Part shown: in pieces, positions 20,987 to 33,700 of the stretch
How positions within the stretch are numbered: the stretch's first letter is position 1
How the letters are laid out: every line of letters begins with the position of its first letter
Assembly: GCA_963920765.1 (NCBI GenBank)
Contig: OY987245.1
Span: forward strand, 7,828,727 to 7,892,726
Length of the DNA: 64,000 bases
Source: Ulota crispa
Lineage: Eukaryota; Streptophyta; Bryopsida; Orthotrichales; Orthotrichaceae
Direction: 5' to 3'
The notes under the pieces: model-generated
The model's database searches: none
Told to the model about the DNA's origin: nothing
What the model saw: only the letters and a program-made list of their open reading frames with translations
Translations under genes and position numbers: made by a program

Positions 20987-23002
20987 TTGTGCCCCTATTT
21001 GTAATTTCCCCATGAAAATTTCCCTTGTTTTTTTTTGGCTGCAAATGGTCAACGAGCACGTCGGACGCAACCGTTACGAGGCAACGAAAACATGGCATTT
21101 CGTCCATCCGTTTCGAGCAGTCCGTCCGTCAAGCTTGACGCGCCGTGGCGTCCAAGTCCGTCCGATTTCCTCGTGTCCGTACGGACCTTCGTCGCAACAA
21201 GCCTTGAATGGTTCCCTTTTCAACGCTGCATTGCCTTCTTCTTCTTCCTCGCACACGACTCTGCCTTCATCAAACACAACAAAAGCATCCTCACGTTTTC
21301 CAACAAATTTACTTGCATTACTAACTCACCACCAGTTTTTCCATCATGTCATCTCGCCTGCTGCTGCGCGTCTGCTTTGCTTGCAATTCTCGAGCTCACA
21401 ACGCCGAGCAATCTCTACTACTTCTTCAGCATTCTGACAAGCTTGTGGAGGCGTGGTCGAACGAGGTGGACGAATGGTTAGTGTCTTCTAACGATTAAGC
21501 AATTAGAATTTCGTTTGTCATTCGGATTTTGGTATGTTGTCGGTATTGAAATTCGATTCTGAACGCCACTTGTCGTCGGTTCTTTCTGGAGGTCAGTGCG
21601 GACATCTTCTAGAAAATTCACGGGAGCTTTGCTGCTTGCTTTTTGTTAATTTTTTATCGTTTTCGGACGGAGTTCTTTTGAGTTAGGGTGAGGTTGAACT
21701 GTCGGTAGCCAGGAATGAACTTCAATGCGTGATGGTAGATTTCTTCAATTTCAGGTAGAAAGTCTGTAGTTCTGTACTAAAAAGGTGAAGGCGCTAATAA
21801 TATAGATTTCTCTGTCACTTGATTGAGTTCAGTTTAAGGAAATTAATCGAGTTATTGTGTTATCGCTCTGGCGGTCTTATGTTCTTTTTTTTCCTTCCTT
21901 TTTCGTCTACTTGTCTCTGGAGTTCTGGTTAGCTTATGAGGAAGTGAAATAGATGATTATTTTTCTCTAGTTTTGGTTTAAATAATTCGGTTAAATAATC
22001 TTGTTGACAGATTTTAATAAATAGATGTATGCTTATAGTTTAAAGACTTTATCATCTTCTTCTTCCAGCTGGAGGCGTGGTATTGAATTGCCATAAACGA
22101 CGTTTATACGAGTATCACTGCTTATTCATCTTCCTGATCCAACTTAGTTGAAACCAATTATTAGATTTTCGCTGTTCCATCTACTAGTGAGTAGTCACAA
22201 GTGATTGACTTATAATCTTGCAATTGTTGTCCTTGAAACGAACCAGCTTGAAGACGAGATCCAAATGAGCCTCTGCCTCATGGTAATGGTGACACTGCAC
22301 CGAAATTGTTGATGAAACAGGTCTTCAAGTGATGAACAAGATTGTGGTTAGGTTATGGTGATTTTAATTCTAGTGCTGTTACGGTAATTGCACTACTTGC
22401 TATTCGTGCCGACAAGCAGTTACTCTAATTGCATTGATTGTCGCTGTTTTCATCTGCTTCTCGTTTCGGTTAACCGATGCTTTGATCTGCTGTCGTTGTA
22501 TGAATACGATTGCAGTGCTCATCATATTGTACTGCCTTTCATACCATTTCCTGACCTTTCGGCAATTTTTAACAAGTAGTGCAACTGCCGTTGTTAGGGG
22601 TTTCGTGGATTGTTTGTAAACTAACAAATAGTTTTTCTTTTACCTTTCCGTGCTTTAATTGCTCCAGGATTAGTGTTTCATGACCCTTTCATGAAGGTTG
22701 AAGTTTCACGTAAGTAGTAGTTCATTTCACTATTGAAATGTTGGACACGAATGTATGTGTGCTGATAATTCGTATACAATTCATGCACATTGTACTAAAA
22801 TGGTCAGATTTTGGGAATGAGCACTTGCTTGCAGTATGGTTCGGTTTATGGAAGCACCTAGCATTTTTTCGGTCACGTTCAGAAAATGGTTTTGTTTAAT
22901 TCAAGGCGGGAGTTTTTTTTACTTGGTTCATATGTTTATAATATGTTGCAGAACTCATACGATCTGGAGCAGGCTTGAAGGGAGAAAGCCGAGAATTCAA
23001 TC
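20987..23002 (+). promoter_or_regulatory. Upstream region, 5' UTR and UTR intron(s) of the CNGC gene
   Basis: A GC-richer block at about 21040-21480 ends in a possible donor (gaatg|gttagt). A good 3' splice site (atatgttgcag) at 22951 leads into the exon containing the CNGC ATG at 23003. This suggests at least one untranslated exon and a UTR intron of up to 1.5 kb. The ORFs over 21012-21481 have no recognisable domain and are treated as UTR. Confidence 0.45.
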
Positions 23003-26000
23003 ATGCCGAATGTTCGTGATAATATCGACACACTTCCCATGCTGTTCCGCTGCGATGGGAGTGGGGACGGGAGCAGGATGCCAGACATAGAGATGTTGAC
23101 ACAATTTTCAAGCAGCGATGCTGCAAACCATAGTTTACCAGCAGACGAGGACGGGGTTCGTGAAGCAGGAAAAGGACATGAATCGCATTCACACCTCTTG
23201 AAATCAGGCCCATTGGGCATGTGCGATGATCCCTTCTGTACTACCTGTCCATATTCCAATGTTGGATTTAAAGCAGATTATCACCGGAATTTATCAAAGC
23301 ACGCCCAGGTGGATATCATCAACAATTAGAAAGTGATGTATAAATTGCTGTTTTCTTAAATTGTGGAAAAATAGCGCTCTGGAATTTTTACCTTTCTTGA
23401 TCTACATTGTACTCGTTGCTTAGGATTCTTTGAGCAATGATGCTTATATGAGCTTCCGAAGATTATTCATGGTGTCATTATTGCTTGCAATCTCTTCATC
23501 CTCAAACTTCGGACTGTTCTGGGTTGCTTGGTGTTCTGAGTCGCAATTTTTAATTACCTTCGAGGATGGGTGCAGGATAGTGAGACAAGTGGTACATGTT
23601 GGAGCTGCGTTCCACAGTGGTTGAAGCCTATCAAGTTAGGAGCACCGGTGTTGAATCCCCATTCCAAGACGGTGCAGAGTTGGAACCAAGTTTTTGTTGT
23701 CGCGTGCTTGCTAGGGATCTTCTTGGACCCACTGTTTTTTTTCCTGCTCTCAGTTGACCCGGTGCGTTTCATCTTCTCTCTAAGTCTTCGACTTTTGTTT
23801 AATACGACCTCTTATCTTGTGCTAACAGGTCTTGGGCATAACTGACCACATAGAGACGAATGCTTTCAAGTTTTAGTTGTTTTGTATATCACCAGTATTT
23901 CCAGCATGTTGCCTGGAATTTTGACAAATACTCATGCTTGATACTATGCTTGGAACAAAAACTTCAATGTATGAGGAACTTGAAAGCTACGGCATTCTCG
24001 AGGACAAGCTTTGATGGGAATATAATTGCTGTGACATATTGAACTGATTCTCTTTGAAGCACCACTTTAAGATTTTTTCGAGGCATTTGTATTTTGCTGA
24101 ACATTCTATGTTGACATGCTTCACGGTGCTATTGCATAACGCGCATAAAGGTTTGTATTTACTGAGTCTGTTCTTTTTGTTCGTTTGTTTGTTGGATGTT
24201 GTTTTCACAGAAGAATAAATGTATTGTACTGAACTTCAGCGCCGCTGCGTCTCTTACGGCGTGTAGAAGTTTAGTAGATTTACTCTATTTCGTCCATATT
24301 ATTCTTCAGGTGAGTTACACGAGCTCCATGCATCGTAGTCTATGGATATGCTGCTGTTTGGTATTTGGAGTACCAGGCCAGTTTGGTTCTCCGCAGTTAG
24401 TCTTTTGCGGTCGAGAAATAAAAGTTCTTACTCATACCGATGCCAGATGTAAAATTTCCGGAAAAACGTGAATTATTCTCTCTACCTTTATACCTTTTTT
24501 ATGGTTAAGAGACTATGTCTAACGCATTTGAATCTGGTGCGGAGCCGCTTGCGTGCAGTTCAGGCTAGCGTACAAAACCAAGCTTGGGGTACTTGTGGAT
24601 GATCCGAAACTCGTAAGGGCTCGATACCTGAAGGGTTGGTTCCTAATCGACTTCCTGGCATTCTTGCCCTTGCCTCAGGTAAATATTTGGATCTCTTTGA
24701 GGGTGAAACCGTATCTACAAATTTGAATCATTGGCTCATTGTTATAATCGGGTTCGATGGGTTGGCTGTTATGTGATATGGTCTTCTTTTTATCTTTCAC
24801 TTCATGTTTGCCTCTGTAAACGAGTTGGTGTGGAAAATGAACCGGAATTACTGTAACATCAGCCATTCTATTCTGGGGTCGTTGTTACATTCTTTACAAA
24901 AGCTGTTTGTTGGCATTCTCCAAGACATTTGCTCAATCAGTGCTCCTGCCTATCGCTTCCTCAATTGTTAGAGAGTAAAAGCCTTTTAGTGTACAGCTAA
25001 GTTTGTACTACATTATTGACAAGAAATTCGATTATGGGGATAATTTCATTGAGAAAGGGAAGCGATGAACATGGATCGGAGGTTTTCCTGAGTGACAACA
25101 ACTTTTCTTTACTTCCATTTTGTTTTGTGTTTTATTAGTTTACATGTGTCGTGAATATTCTTCTTCTTCTGCAGCTTATGGTCATGATAGTAATTCCCAA
25201 GTTGGGTAATCAAGCAGCCACTTCCGCAGGCAGCTTCAAAGACACTCTTCGGGTCACAATTCTCTTGCAGAATATTCCACGAATAATAAGATTTTACCGT
25301 CTCGTTGCTGGGCGTTCACCAACTGGGTTCGTGTTTGAGACCGCTTGGGCAAATTTCACCTTGAATTTGTTCCTATATTTCCTTACAGCCCACGTTGTGG
25401 GATCCTGTTGGTATCTATTCGGAGTTCAGGTACCGATCTCAATCCGAAACCTTTCGACGTTTCTGTTTAATTGTCTAACATCATGGATTCCACGAACTTG
25501 GGGACACTAATTAGAGGATAACATTGTTTTTTGTAAAATTAGAATGTTTCAAGAAAATTTTCGCACATCTCGGAGAGATTGATCATGGAGGGCAAGAGAA
25601 GCGCCTACAATTTATGGGAAGCTCTTTCTATATTTAATAGGGAGACTAAACTGTATGATCCCTACTTGAAAGGTGCTTAGTCACTATCTAAAATGCTTAA
25701 CTCAAACTTTGGAACATTTTCAATGAAATGAATGGGGAAGTCTCCCCGTGATTGGCCTGTTTAATCACCTTCTTACCATTGCACATTTCTCTGCGATTGA
25801 CACCAGAAAATCACTGAAGATTCTAGTTTTAGTGCAAGCCTTCTTGAATCCTGAAACAGCTTTGCTAGCCTCCAAATTTTGGTTTGTTCTGCAAAATCTG
25901 ATGGTAAATCATGGTGGTTGGATGGCTGCAGCGTGTAAATGCGTGCCTTGGAATTGTTTGCCATGCTGAGCATCAAAGCTTGCTATGTACGAAAGATTTC

Positions 26001-29000
26001 CTCGATTGTGGAGCTGGTTTGAAGCACGCAGATGGGGCACGACAAACTTGGATCACCAAAACAGCAGCGTATAACAATTGTCTAAATACTGATACTAATC
26101 CGACATTTGCATATGGCATCTATCAACCAATGGGCTATCAGGTGTTGATGGTTTATCTGAGTTTTATGAATTTTGATGTTGAAGCAGATTTATGTAGAAT
26201 GTTGACTACATGTTGAACGTTTTGTCACTTCAGCAAGTCTCATTCCACAGCAGACATGTGTTTTACCTAGTTCTAGCTTCAATCTAAGGAGTAGTATCCA
26301 CATTCTGGTTTACATTGCAGATTGCGCAAAACCATCCAATTTTCAACAAGTATGTATACTCCGTTTATTGGGGGTTTACGGTACGTATGTTACGCATGTA
26401 TCTATTATTACGTTAGTGCATAGATACTATTTGTGTATGTTAGATCGACGTGAACCAGAAAAGATCCAGGTGTTCCTATATCATTCCTAGCTTTTATGTG
26501 AGATCTACAGGTCTGATGCTAGGCGTGCAATTATCAGTACTAGGTTTTTGATTTGGCTGGAAGTTGAAAGTGTTCATCTGGTATCATCGCTTTTGAAAAA
26601 GTGTAATTGTATTAAGTCTATTCCATTACTCTTGATGTGTAGCAAGTCAGTACTTTAGCAGGCAACCTCGTGCCGAGCTTGTATCCCTGGGAGGCGCTCT
26701 TTGCCATGGGAGTTGGAGCGCTGGGATTGCTCATGTTTGCGTTGCTTATTGGCAATATGCAAAACTTCCTTCAGTCTCTTGATCGCAGGTTTGATGACTT
26801 CTGAATAAAACTTCTCATATCGTGAAGTTTTTTAGCTATGGTGCTAGGGTTAGTTCATCACAACTGGATATCGATGAATTACATTAACTGATCAGGAGTG
26901 ACACAGTAGTGATTGTTGCGTTTGTATGTGCGTTACTGGATTTCTGGCATCGAATTTCTTAGTATAGGACCTCTGTAGCGCTTTATTTCTTTAATGTCCG
27001 CAGATTCCACTTGAAACATCGAAAGTACTTTTGCTCCGAATGTGCTGATTGTAAGATTGTGGTGCAGTCTTGTGAGAATTGTAGTTGTCAGAAAGTGTCA
27101 AAGTAAAATACGAAGTGTCCTGAACAAACCTAGTCAATGATTTTGCAGGAGACATGAGATGCAAATGCGACGCTACGATGTTGAGAACTTTATGGAACGA
27201 CGACAATTGCCCCTTGATATAAGAAAGTACGAGACCTCCCTTTGTACAATAGTTATTATGGTCACCATCTTCTTCCAGTAGCATTTGAAATTATCGCACT
27301 TTAGTACATTAAATGGATGTGGTGTGTTGGTGTGCTCAATGGTTGCTGCCTGTAAGGCACTATCCTGCTTGTCGCTACTCTCCAGTCTTCACCAGATAAA
27401 TGCTGCTCATTGCATGATAATTTTCTTTTGAGAGAAGGTTCGTCCTTTGTTTAGAGTAGAGTTCTTACATTTATTGATTGCAGAAAGGTGCGGATAGCTG
27501 AACGCTTCAAGTGGGTAACAACTCGTGGTGTGGAAGATAACGAGATACTCACTGGTCTTCCAGAGGATTTACAAATGTCGATCAAATGTCATCTTTGTCG
27601 TGACCTCTTGAAGGAGGTAGAAACTCGTGTTGCCTCGCTTTCTGAATGTTACATCTTTCTTTTTCTGAGTCGGAATGTAACAACGATATAGAACAGCAGT
27701 AGTGACTTTAAATACAAATGTTTAATCCATGTCGCCGCTTGAACATATACTGAGTTTCTGAGTTTGTGAGCGACCGTACTCTTTGCATTTTCATATTTCA
27801 GATTATTAGAACAATATCCCAAATTTGTATCCTTCCAAATGGACAACTCTGGCCACAATGAAATTTACCTTATACATACTTCCTGTACATGACTTTTATC
27901 TTCGTTACAATCCGCATCTGTATTGTCAAGGCTGTTTAATTGCTTTGATTTCCTCCTGCAATCCTCTATACATGCGAACATTTTTTTCCCCATTAGCTGA
28001 TATGATATGATTACAATGTTTCAGACCATGGAGAACATATTATGAGGACCGCCTATTGTTTGTATGGCAGGTACGCTTGTTTCACGTTTTGGAGGAGAAA
28101 GTGAAATCGGCCATTTTTGAGCGATTGCATAGAAAACAATACGTAACGGGCAGCAAGCTTTTGCGGAAAGGAAATCCTGTTAAGCGGATGTATTTCATCG
28201 TCCGTGGCACATTGTCTTGCGATGGTCAACCAATGCTAAAGAGCTTTCATGTGCCAACGTCTGAGCAGCATCAAGATAATACTAATAAGTTTTGCGGTGA
28301 AGAGCTCTTGCTTTGGCATCTCGAGAGCGCAGCAAAGGTTGATGTATCTGGTATGTCGTTGACTCACATATCCAGAAAGAATGCTTTTGCCTCGGTTACA
28401 AGTGCGTATGATAAGCTGATGACTGATAGGTATTTTGCCTCTCTTCAGGCCGCAAAAGAGACTCGTTCGGGACGGGTGGACTATATCCAATATCTAGTCA
28501 AGACATAATGTGCCAAGATAATGTGGATACTTTTATCTTGGAGGGAGATGATGCGGCCTATATCTCCAAACATTTCGGTCGACTCCTGCGTGCACCTCGA
28601 GTTCGAGGAACCCTCAGGTCTTTCTCTGAACCGATTACTCTACAGTAATTTTCACGGTAATCGGAGCTCGTCATCTTGGGTTTCATGCTTTGTGTTTTTC
28701 ACGACTGGAAAGTCCTGTGGGGAATCTCATATGGTCATGTTTCACAATATGGTATTTGAGGTTCAATTACCTGACGCTTGAACTGTAGCGTGTCGTTAGA
28801 TTTGGACGGCCAAAAGTTAAAAATGTTCGCATTTCCACTACTTTGTTCTACTAATATGACGTTCTAGCAATAATTCAGTAAATTCCAAGATAGGACCGTG
28901 GATGGCTGTATTTGCCATTTGATAGATCGGTTTATAATTTGTAAGAATTTACAAGTTTGGTTAGCTTAACAAATTTCTGAAAGCGAAACCATAATATGGG

Positions 29001-29162
29001 TGCAGGTACGAATCTACATCATGCAGGTTGTGGGCTGCTGTAAGAATTCAATTAGCTTGGAGATACAGGAAAGCTAAGAAGCGGAGACAGCTGAAAGCAC
29101 ATTCACCAGCTTATCAAAGAGTTGTCCACCGCACTCCAACACAACCAAGCATATCCAGATAA
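23003..29162 (+). CDS. Cyclic nucleotide-gated channel, CNGC19/20-like (732 aa, 13 coding exons)
   Basis: Plant CNGCs are Ca2+-permeable cation channels of plasma or vacuolar membrane. Coding exons: 23003-23308, 23576-23761, 24211-24309, 24559-24678, 25175-25429, 25932-26141, 26321-26380, 26643-26788, 27149-27226, 27484-27616, 28071-28350, 28449-28617 and 29006-29162. All joins keep frame. An in-frame TGA at 22976 supports the ATG. The N terminus has PLGMCDDPFCTTCP (Cys 74, 79, 82), typical of the CNGC19/20 group as I remember it. S1-S6 lie at about 135-455. The pore reads VYWGFTQVSTLAGNL with AGN (418-420) where most plant CNGCs have GQN. Then come the C-linker, a cyclic-nucleotide-binding fold with CGEELLLWHLES (from residue 606), and a calmodulin-type IQ segment AAVRIQLAWRYRKAKKRR near the C terminus. 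Length agrees with Arabidopsis CNGC20 (about 764). It converges on the gene at 29598. Confidence 0.93.
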
Positions 29163-29597
29163 GTCGGGCTGTGAGAAGAACGATCGTCACAGTCGTAGGG
29201 CCTGTAGTGTAATTACAAAGTAAGCGTTTTGACCATGAATTTGTGCAAGCTTTTCAGTGCACACCACAAACTCTGAGCTAGTAAATATCATGTTTGCTAT
29301 CAAAGGCTGCACTTCGAGCAACATGTTACTCATTATGCTCGTACGAAGTAGCTTTGTAGTTTGGAGAGTAGTGCATGAGTTAAATGGATCACTAACTGCA
29401 TGGCAATGAAATCCAGAAAATTTCTTTGCCTTCAAATTTTGAACAGGCTTTGCACTGCCTCACGGTGAGAGAGGTTACCAAGATGAGTATGACAGAAAGG
29501 TACGTAAGCTGCTTCTATCAAATTAAACCTTCATCCTCAAGGAAAGACAACTGGATACCTTCTGAGAGAACTGGACCAGCTTCAAACCGGAGAGGGA

Positions 29598-30478
29598 TCA
29601 ACCGGCCTTGAATTTTGTACCGGAGAAAGCGAGATTGTACAAAGGACCTGACTTTTTCCTCCTTGCACGTTCATTCTGCAGCTTGGTGTCTGCGTTCTGA
29701 CGAGTCAACCTTCTCCCAGGAGTAGATTGCACACGGTTACTAACAAAATGTTTCACTCTCTGCTTGGGGTTCAGCTTGGGTTTGAAATGTACAGAAGGCT
29801 TAGGTACACGGGAGTCCCCGGTGTTGCTCTCAAAAGACTCTGCTTCCCACTGCTGCTGCTTTGAGCTTTGACCGGAGTGTACTTGGTTTCTAGGGACGCA
29901 TTTGGTGTCAGAGGTTTTGATTCTCTTCACCGTGGTCAATGTGGCCCGCTTCGTATCTGAAGGTGGCATGGCCCTTTTGAGCTGCTCACAATGCTCGCAC
30001 TGCTCCTCGTTGGTGTTGCTGCCCGTGGATTCAGCGTCCCAAACTGCAGGCAGAGCTGGCGCTTGTGCTCGTGACGTTTCCACAGGTTGCTTCTTCACTC
30101 CGGATGCTACTACTCCTGGTTTTTCCACTGTCCTTTTTTCTCTTAGAGCGCAGTTTGCTGGATCCACCTTTCTTTTTGCCAACCCGGCTGTTTTGAGCGG
30201 GTCGTCTCCTTTACCAGTGAGCACCCGTCTGACCAAAGGTTTATTAAGTCCCTAGACTATACAGTTTGATTTATTAAGAAATATCTAATGATGTCATTAT
30301 TGCTTGACTTCTTAAAAAGATGGATTTTAGTACTAACATATGGGTCCAGACTTGGTTTAGAAAGTGAGTATATGAGAGAATTGCGTAATCCAGAGGTTTG
30401 AAAACTTACAAGTCCCACAAACGCCGCATTCTTAACGCGTGATTCTCGATCTCCACAACACACTGTTGTTTCAACCAT
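29598..30478 (-). CDS. Basic protein of unknown function (240 aa, 2 exons)
   Basis: Exon 1 is 30478-30410 (starts MVETTVCCGDRESRVKNAAF, donor gtaagt). Exon 2 is 30251-29598 after acceptor ctag. The join is phase 0 and gives FVGL|GLNKPLVRRVL. No family is recognised. The protein is rich in Lys, Arg, Ser and Pro, with a CxxC-like pair (EQCEHCEQL) and two similar motifs, WDAESTGSNT and WEAESFESNT, about 65 residues apart. It ends with a basic tail that includes TPGRRLTRQN and ERARRKKSG. A nuclear or microtubule-associated role would fit the composition but is a guess. An RxxL motif (VRRVL) is present. It starts 286 bp after the vasohibin-like gene on the same strand and converges on the CNGC gene 435 bp away. 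Confidence 0.6.
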
Positions 30479-30763
30479 CACTCCACAATGTTAATTAATT
30501 TTCGGAGATGTTGACGCACGTGAGAACTTTAAAGCCGCTCCCATATTGGGACATTCCTAATTTTCCTCTTTTGTGTGTATCCAGAACTGTGACTTGAATG
30601 AAAATGGGGTTGATTTACAGGCTCTTACTGTAGTTATTGATCTCTTTTGAAATGGTATAGGAAACTTAAACGCTCAAGCTATTTACTGTGGGAATGTTCA
30701 GACTGCAGAATAATTTTATACAAAAATGTCTTAATTGAGGAATTAATCAAGTTTGGTTGCGTA

Positions 30764-33700
30764 TTAGTGAACTACCTCTGCCCATGATTTTGAATGAAGA
30801 GAGAGACAAAGCTGTCGCCAAGAAATGAAACGCGAAGATAACACGTCATGTTTCACCTGCAACACCAGATTTTGTTTAGGGTTTCACATGAATGATGTGT
30901 GCGGTATCATAAAGAATCAAGAGCAGCGTCTCTAGGTACCCCCAATCTTTACACCATAATTTTAATTTACACCATAATTTTAAGGGAAAATTAAATGGAT
31001 ACCCCTGAAGTTTGCAATATTTACATAGATACCCCTGCTTTTTCAGAAATTACACAAATACCCTTGGACCAAAATTTTCAGGCGTTTGTTTTATTGTGCA
31101 TGTCACTTCGCTTTGTCATTTGTGTGCACATTGCTTCTTTTTTGTTTCATTACATTTTCTTCTTCAACATTGGTCATGAAGGAAGTACAAGCACAACAAA
31201 CAATTACCTAAAAATTATGGTCTAATTTCTGAAAAAACAGGGGTATCTATGTAAATATTGCAAACTTCAAGGGTATCCATGAAATTTTCCCTAATTTCAA
31301 AAGGGGCATAAGTTTAGTGGTTGTAAGGGAATTTTTTAGTCAAAATCTCATGAACTGATCGGAAGATGTGTAGAGACTCAGATAAGCACATGAAATCTCT
31401 GAAATTGAAACTTAACTAATCTACAATTTGCTAATTGATTATAATAGGTATCTATAGCCTCACTTGTTATTGCTAAGAAAAACTGGGAATATTTAGTTTA
31501 CAAACCAATACTAAACACAATCAAAGGGGGTATTCAAGGAGTGTTTACGTAAAGGAACCTACATGTGTCGTTATTGATTCCAACTAATAGTGTACGTCAA
31601 AAGAAGTTCATATGTTGAGTTTGGACCTTCTTTGTACATCTTGCAAATTTTGGAAGGTAATTCATATTGAAGATAAAATTCTGCTTATATATTACATGAC
31701 ATATTTATGCTCAAAACCACTCTCCGAAATCAATGTGGTCTTTTTCTATAAAACTAAAAAAATCTTCCTCTTTCTGAAATTTTGGCCCTTGGTAAAGAAT
31801 TTCTTCGTATAGGATTGCAAAGGTTCATTGTTATGGATTGGAGACAAATACTGTAGTAGGTGAGCAGCTTAGTCACATTGAAAATAAATTGTTAATATTC
31901 CTCACAATATTGAGTTCACCTCTATGAATTTTCTCTAAAATTCTTTATTTTCCTTTGTAAGAAAATTTCTCTTTTAGTTTGGATTGTTTTTTCCAAAGAA
32001 ATTTCAGTCTTCCCCTTCTTTTTTTCCTTTTTTTTTTGTAACCTGCTATTTACCTCAGCTAATGAGGCCTACCATAAACATGTATAGTGGAGCTAAATTT
32101 ATGTTATGATCGATAAATGGCAGCCCATTAACAAAGCAATGGATGGAGTTATGGGAGTTAGAAATTTATTTAAACAAATGAAGGTATGGAATTTCTTACT
32201 GGGAGGCCGACCCGGATTTTTGAAACGGTATGAGCACTTGCTTCATATTCTCTCACGTAGTTTTCAATCACACTTGACAAGCTGCAAAATAGAAAACAGT
32301 GGTTTTACCCCGAGTCTCGCAGCAGGCCTTCTTTTGGTTTGGGCAAAATAAAACCAGATTGCACCAGTCATTTATGGTCTGTCTCTAAATGGACCAAAAC
32401 CTGAGAACTGTTAATCATAAACCCTAATCATACTTCATACTACTAAAATCACAAGGACCTCTGTAATATCAAGATTCTAGATTCTAGGATATTATCACAT
32501 AGATATAATTTGGAGACTTTGTAAAAAATTACTTTACATTTATCTAGCATATGAAAATCCTAATAAAATCTAATGGTGAATGCGTAACATAGCGACCACT
32601 AATTTCTTATAAAAGTGTTAAATGAGAATGTCAAATTTAGATTGAAATGGTATTACATATAGATGAATTATTGTTTTCTATCCCATGTATGTATGAATGC
32701 ACAAGTAATTGAACAAAAAAGATCTGGAAATCCAATCACTCTAGGGTTCATGTACTTTTGGATCTTTTTGTTTGTTCACTATACAAATATGGCAACACTA
32801 TAATGCTTATTTTTGCCAGTTTGGTACTCTTTGAGATATGCAAAAAAAATGGAAGAATTGTTGTATAACACAATTCTAAACATTGTGCTTTCATCAAATG
32901 CAACCTCCTCTTTTTCTTTTAGTTCTCAAAAGTTCCTTTACAACATAAGATGTAAAACCTCTTCATAAGCTTCTTAGCAACATGCTTCTGTGAAGTACTT
33001 GTAAATGTAAACGTGTGATTCTCTTTTTGCATACAGAAGTACACTTGTAACATGATGCCATGGGATGCCATTATGTTGCCATCCATAGCATAAGCAAGTG
33101 TTATCAAGAGAGTAAGGAATTTTAAAATGCAATGTACTTTGGAATTGATGCAATTGTCATGGTCACTATAAGCAAAGTTACCACAAACCAATGTGATTTG
33201 GAAATAAATAAACATGTGCAATGTTTTTATGGTTACCATAGTTGCAAGACCTACTTTTCATTTTTGATGAGGCTTACTTTTGATGTTTCTAAGATCTCAA
33301 ACCTATTTTTGATATATGACCATTTGTCAAACCTATTTTCAATACTTTCCCTTGTTTATTCATTATTGGATTTTGTTTGCAAAATATAGGGAGATCTCCC
33401 AAAGTTGAGGGACATAAGGCTTAGGGTATGTTGCATAAATTTTCCAGTATTTTGTATATAATTAAAAACAAAACTTTTGGCGATTTCTCGATGTTTCGCA
33501 TGTGGATTATTATTTTGGACCTTGTATAGCCCACAATTGCTTAAATACATTAGAAAAGGAGCATGGTTCATAAACTTTGCAATGTAAAATGTGGCTCATC
33601 AGCTCAAACTGGACCATGGACTTATGTCAATCTGGAATTACCATACTTAAACTACAGTGGTGGTGTTGGAGAAATACGTTGAATTCTCCTGTTTCTGAGA

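Noticed and set aside
21012..21481. Two overlapping ORFs of about 145 codons upstream of the CNGC gene
   Set aside because: No domain, and the CNGC ATG has an in-frame upstream stop and its own acceptor; treated as 5' UTR or promoter.
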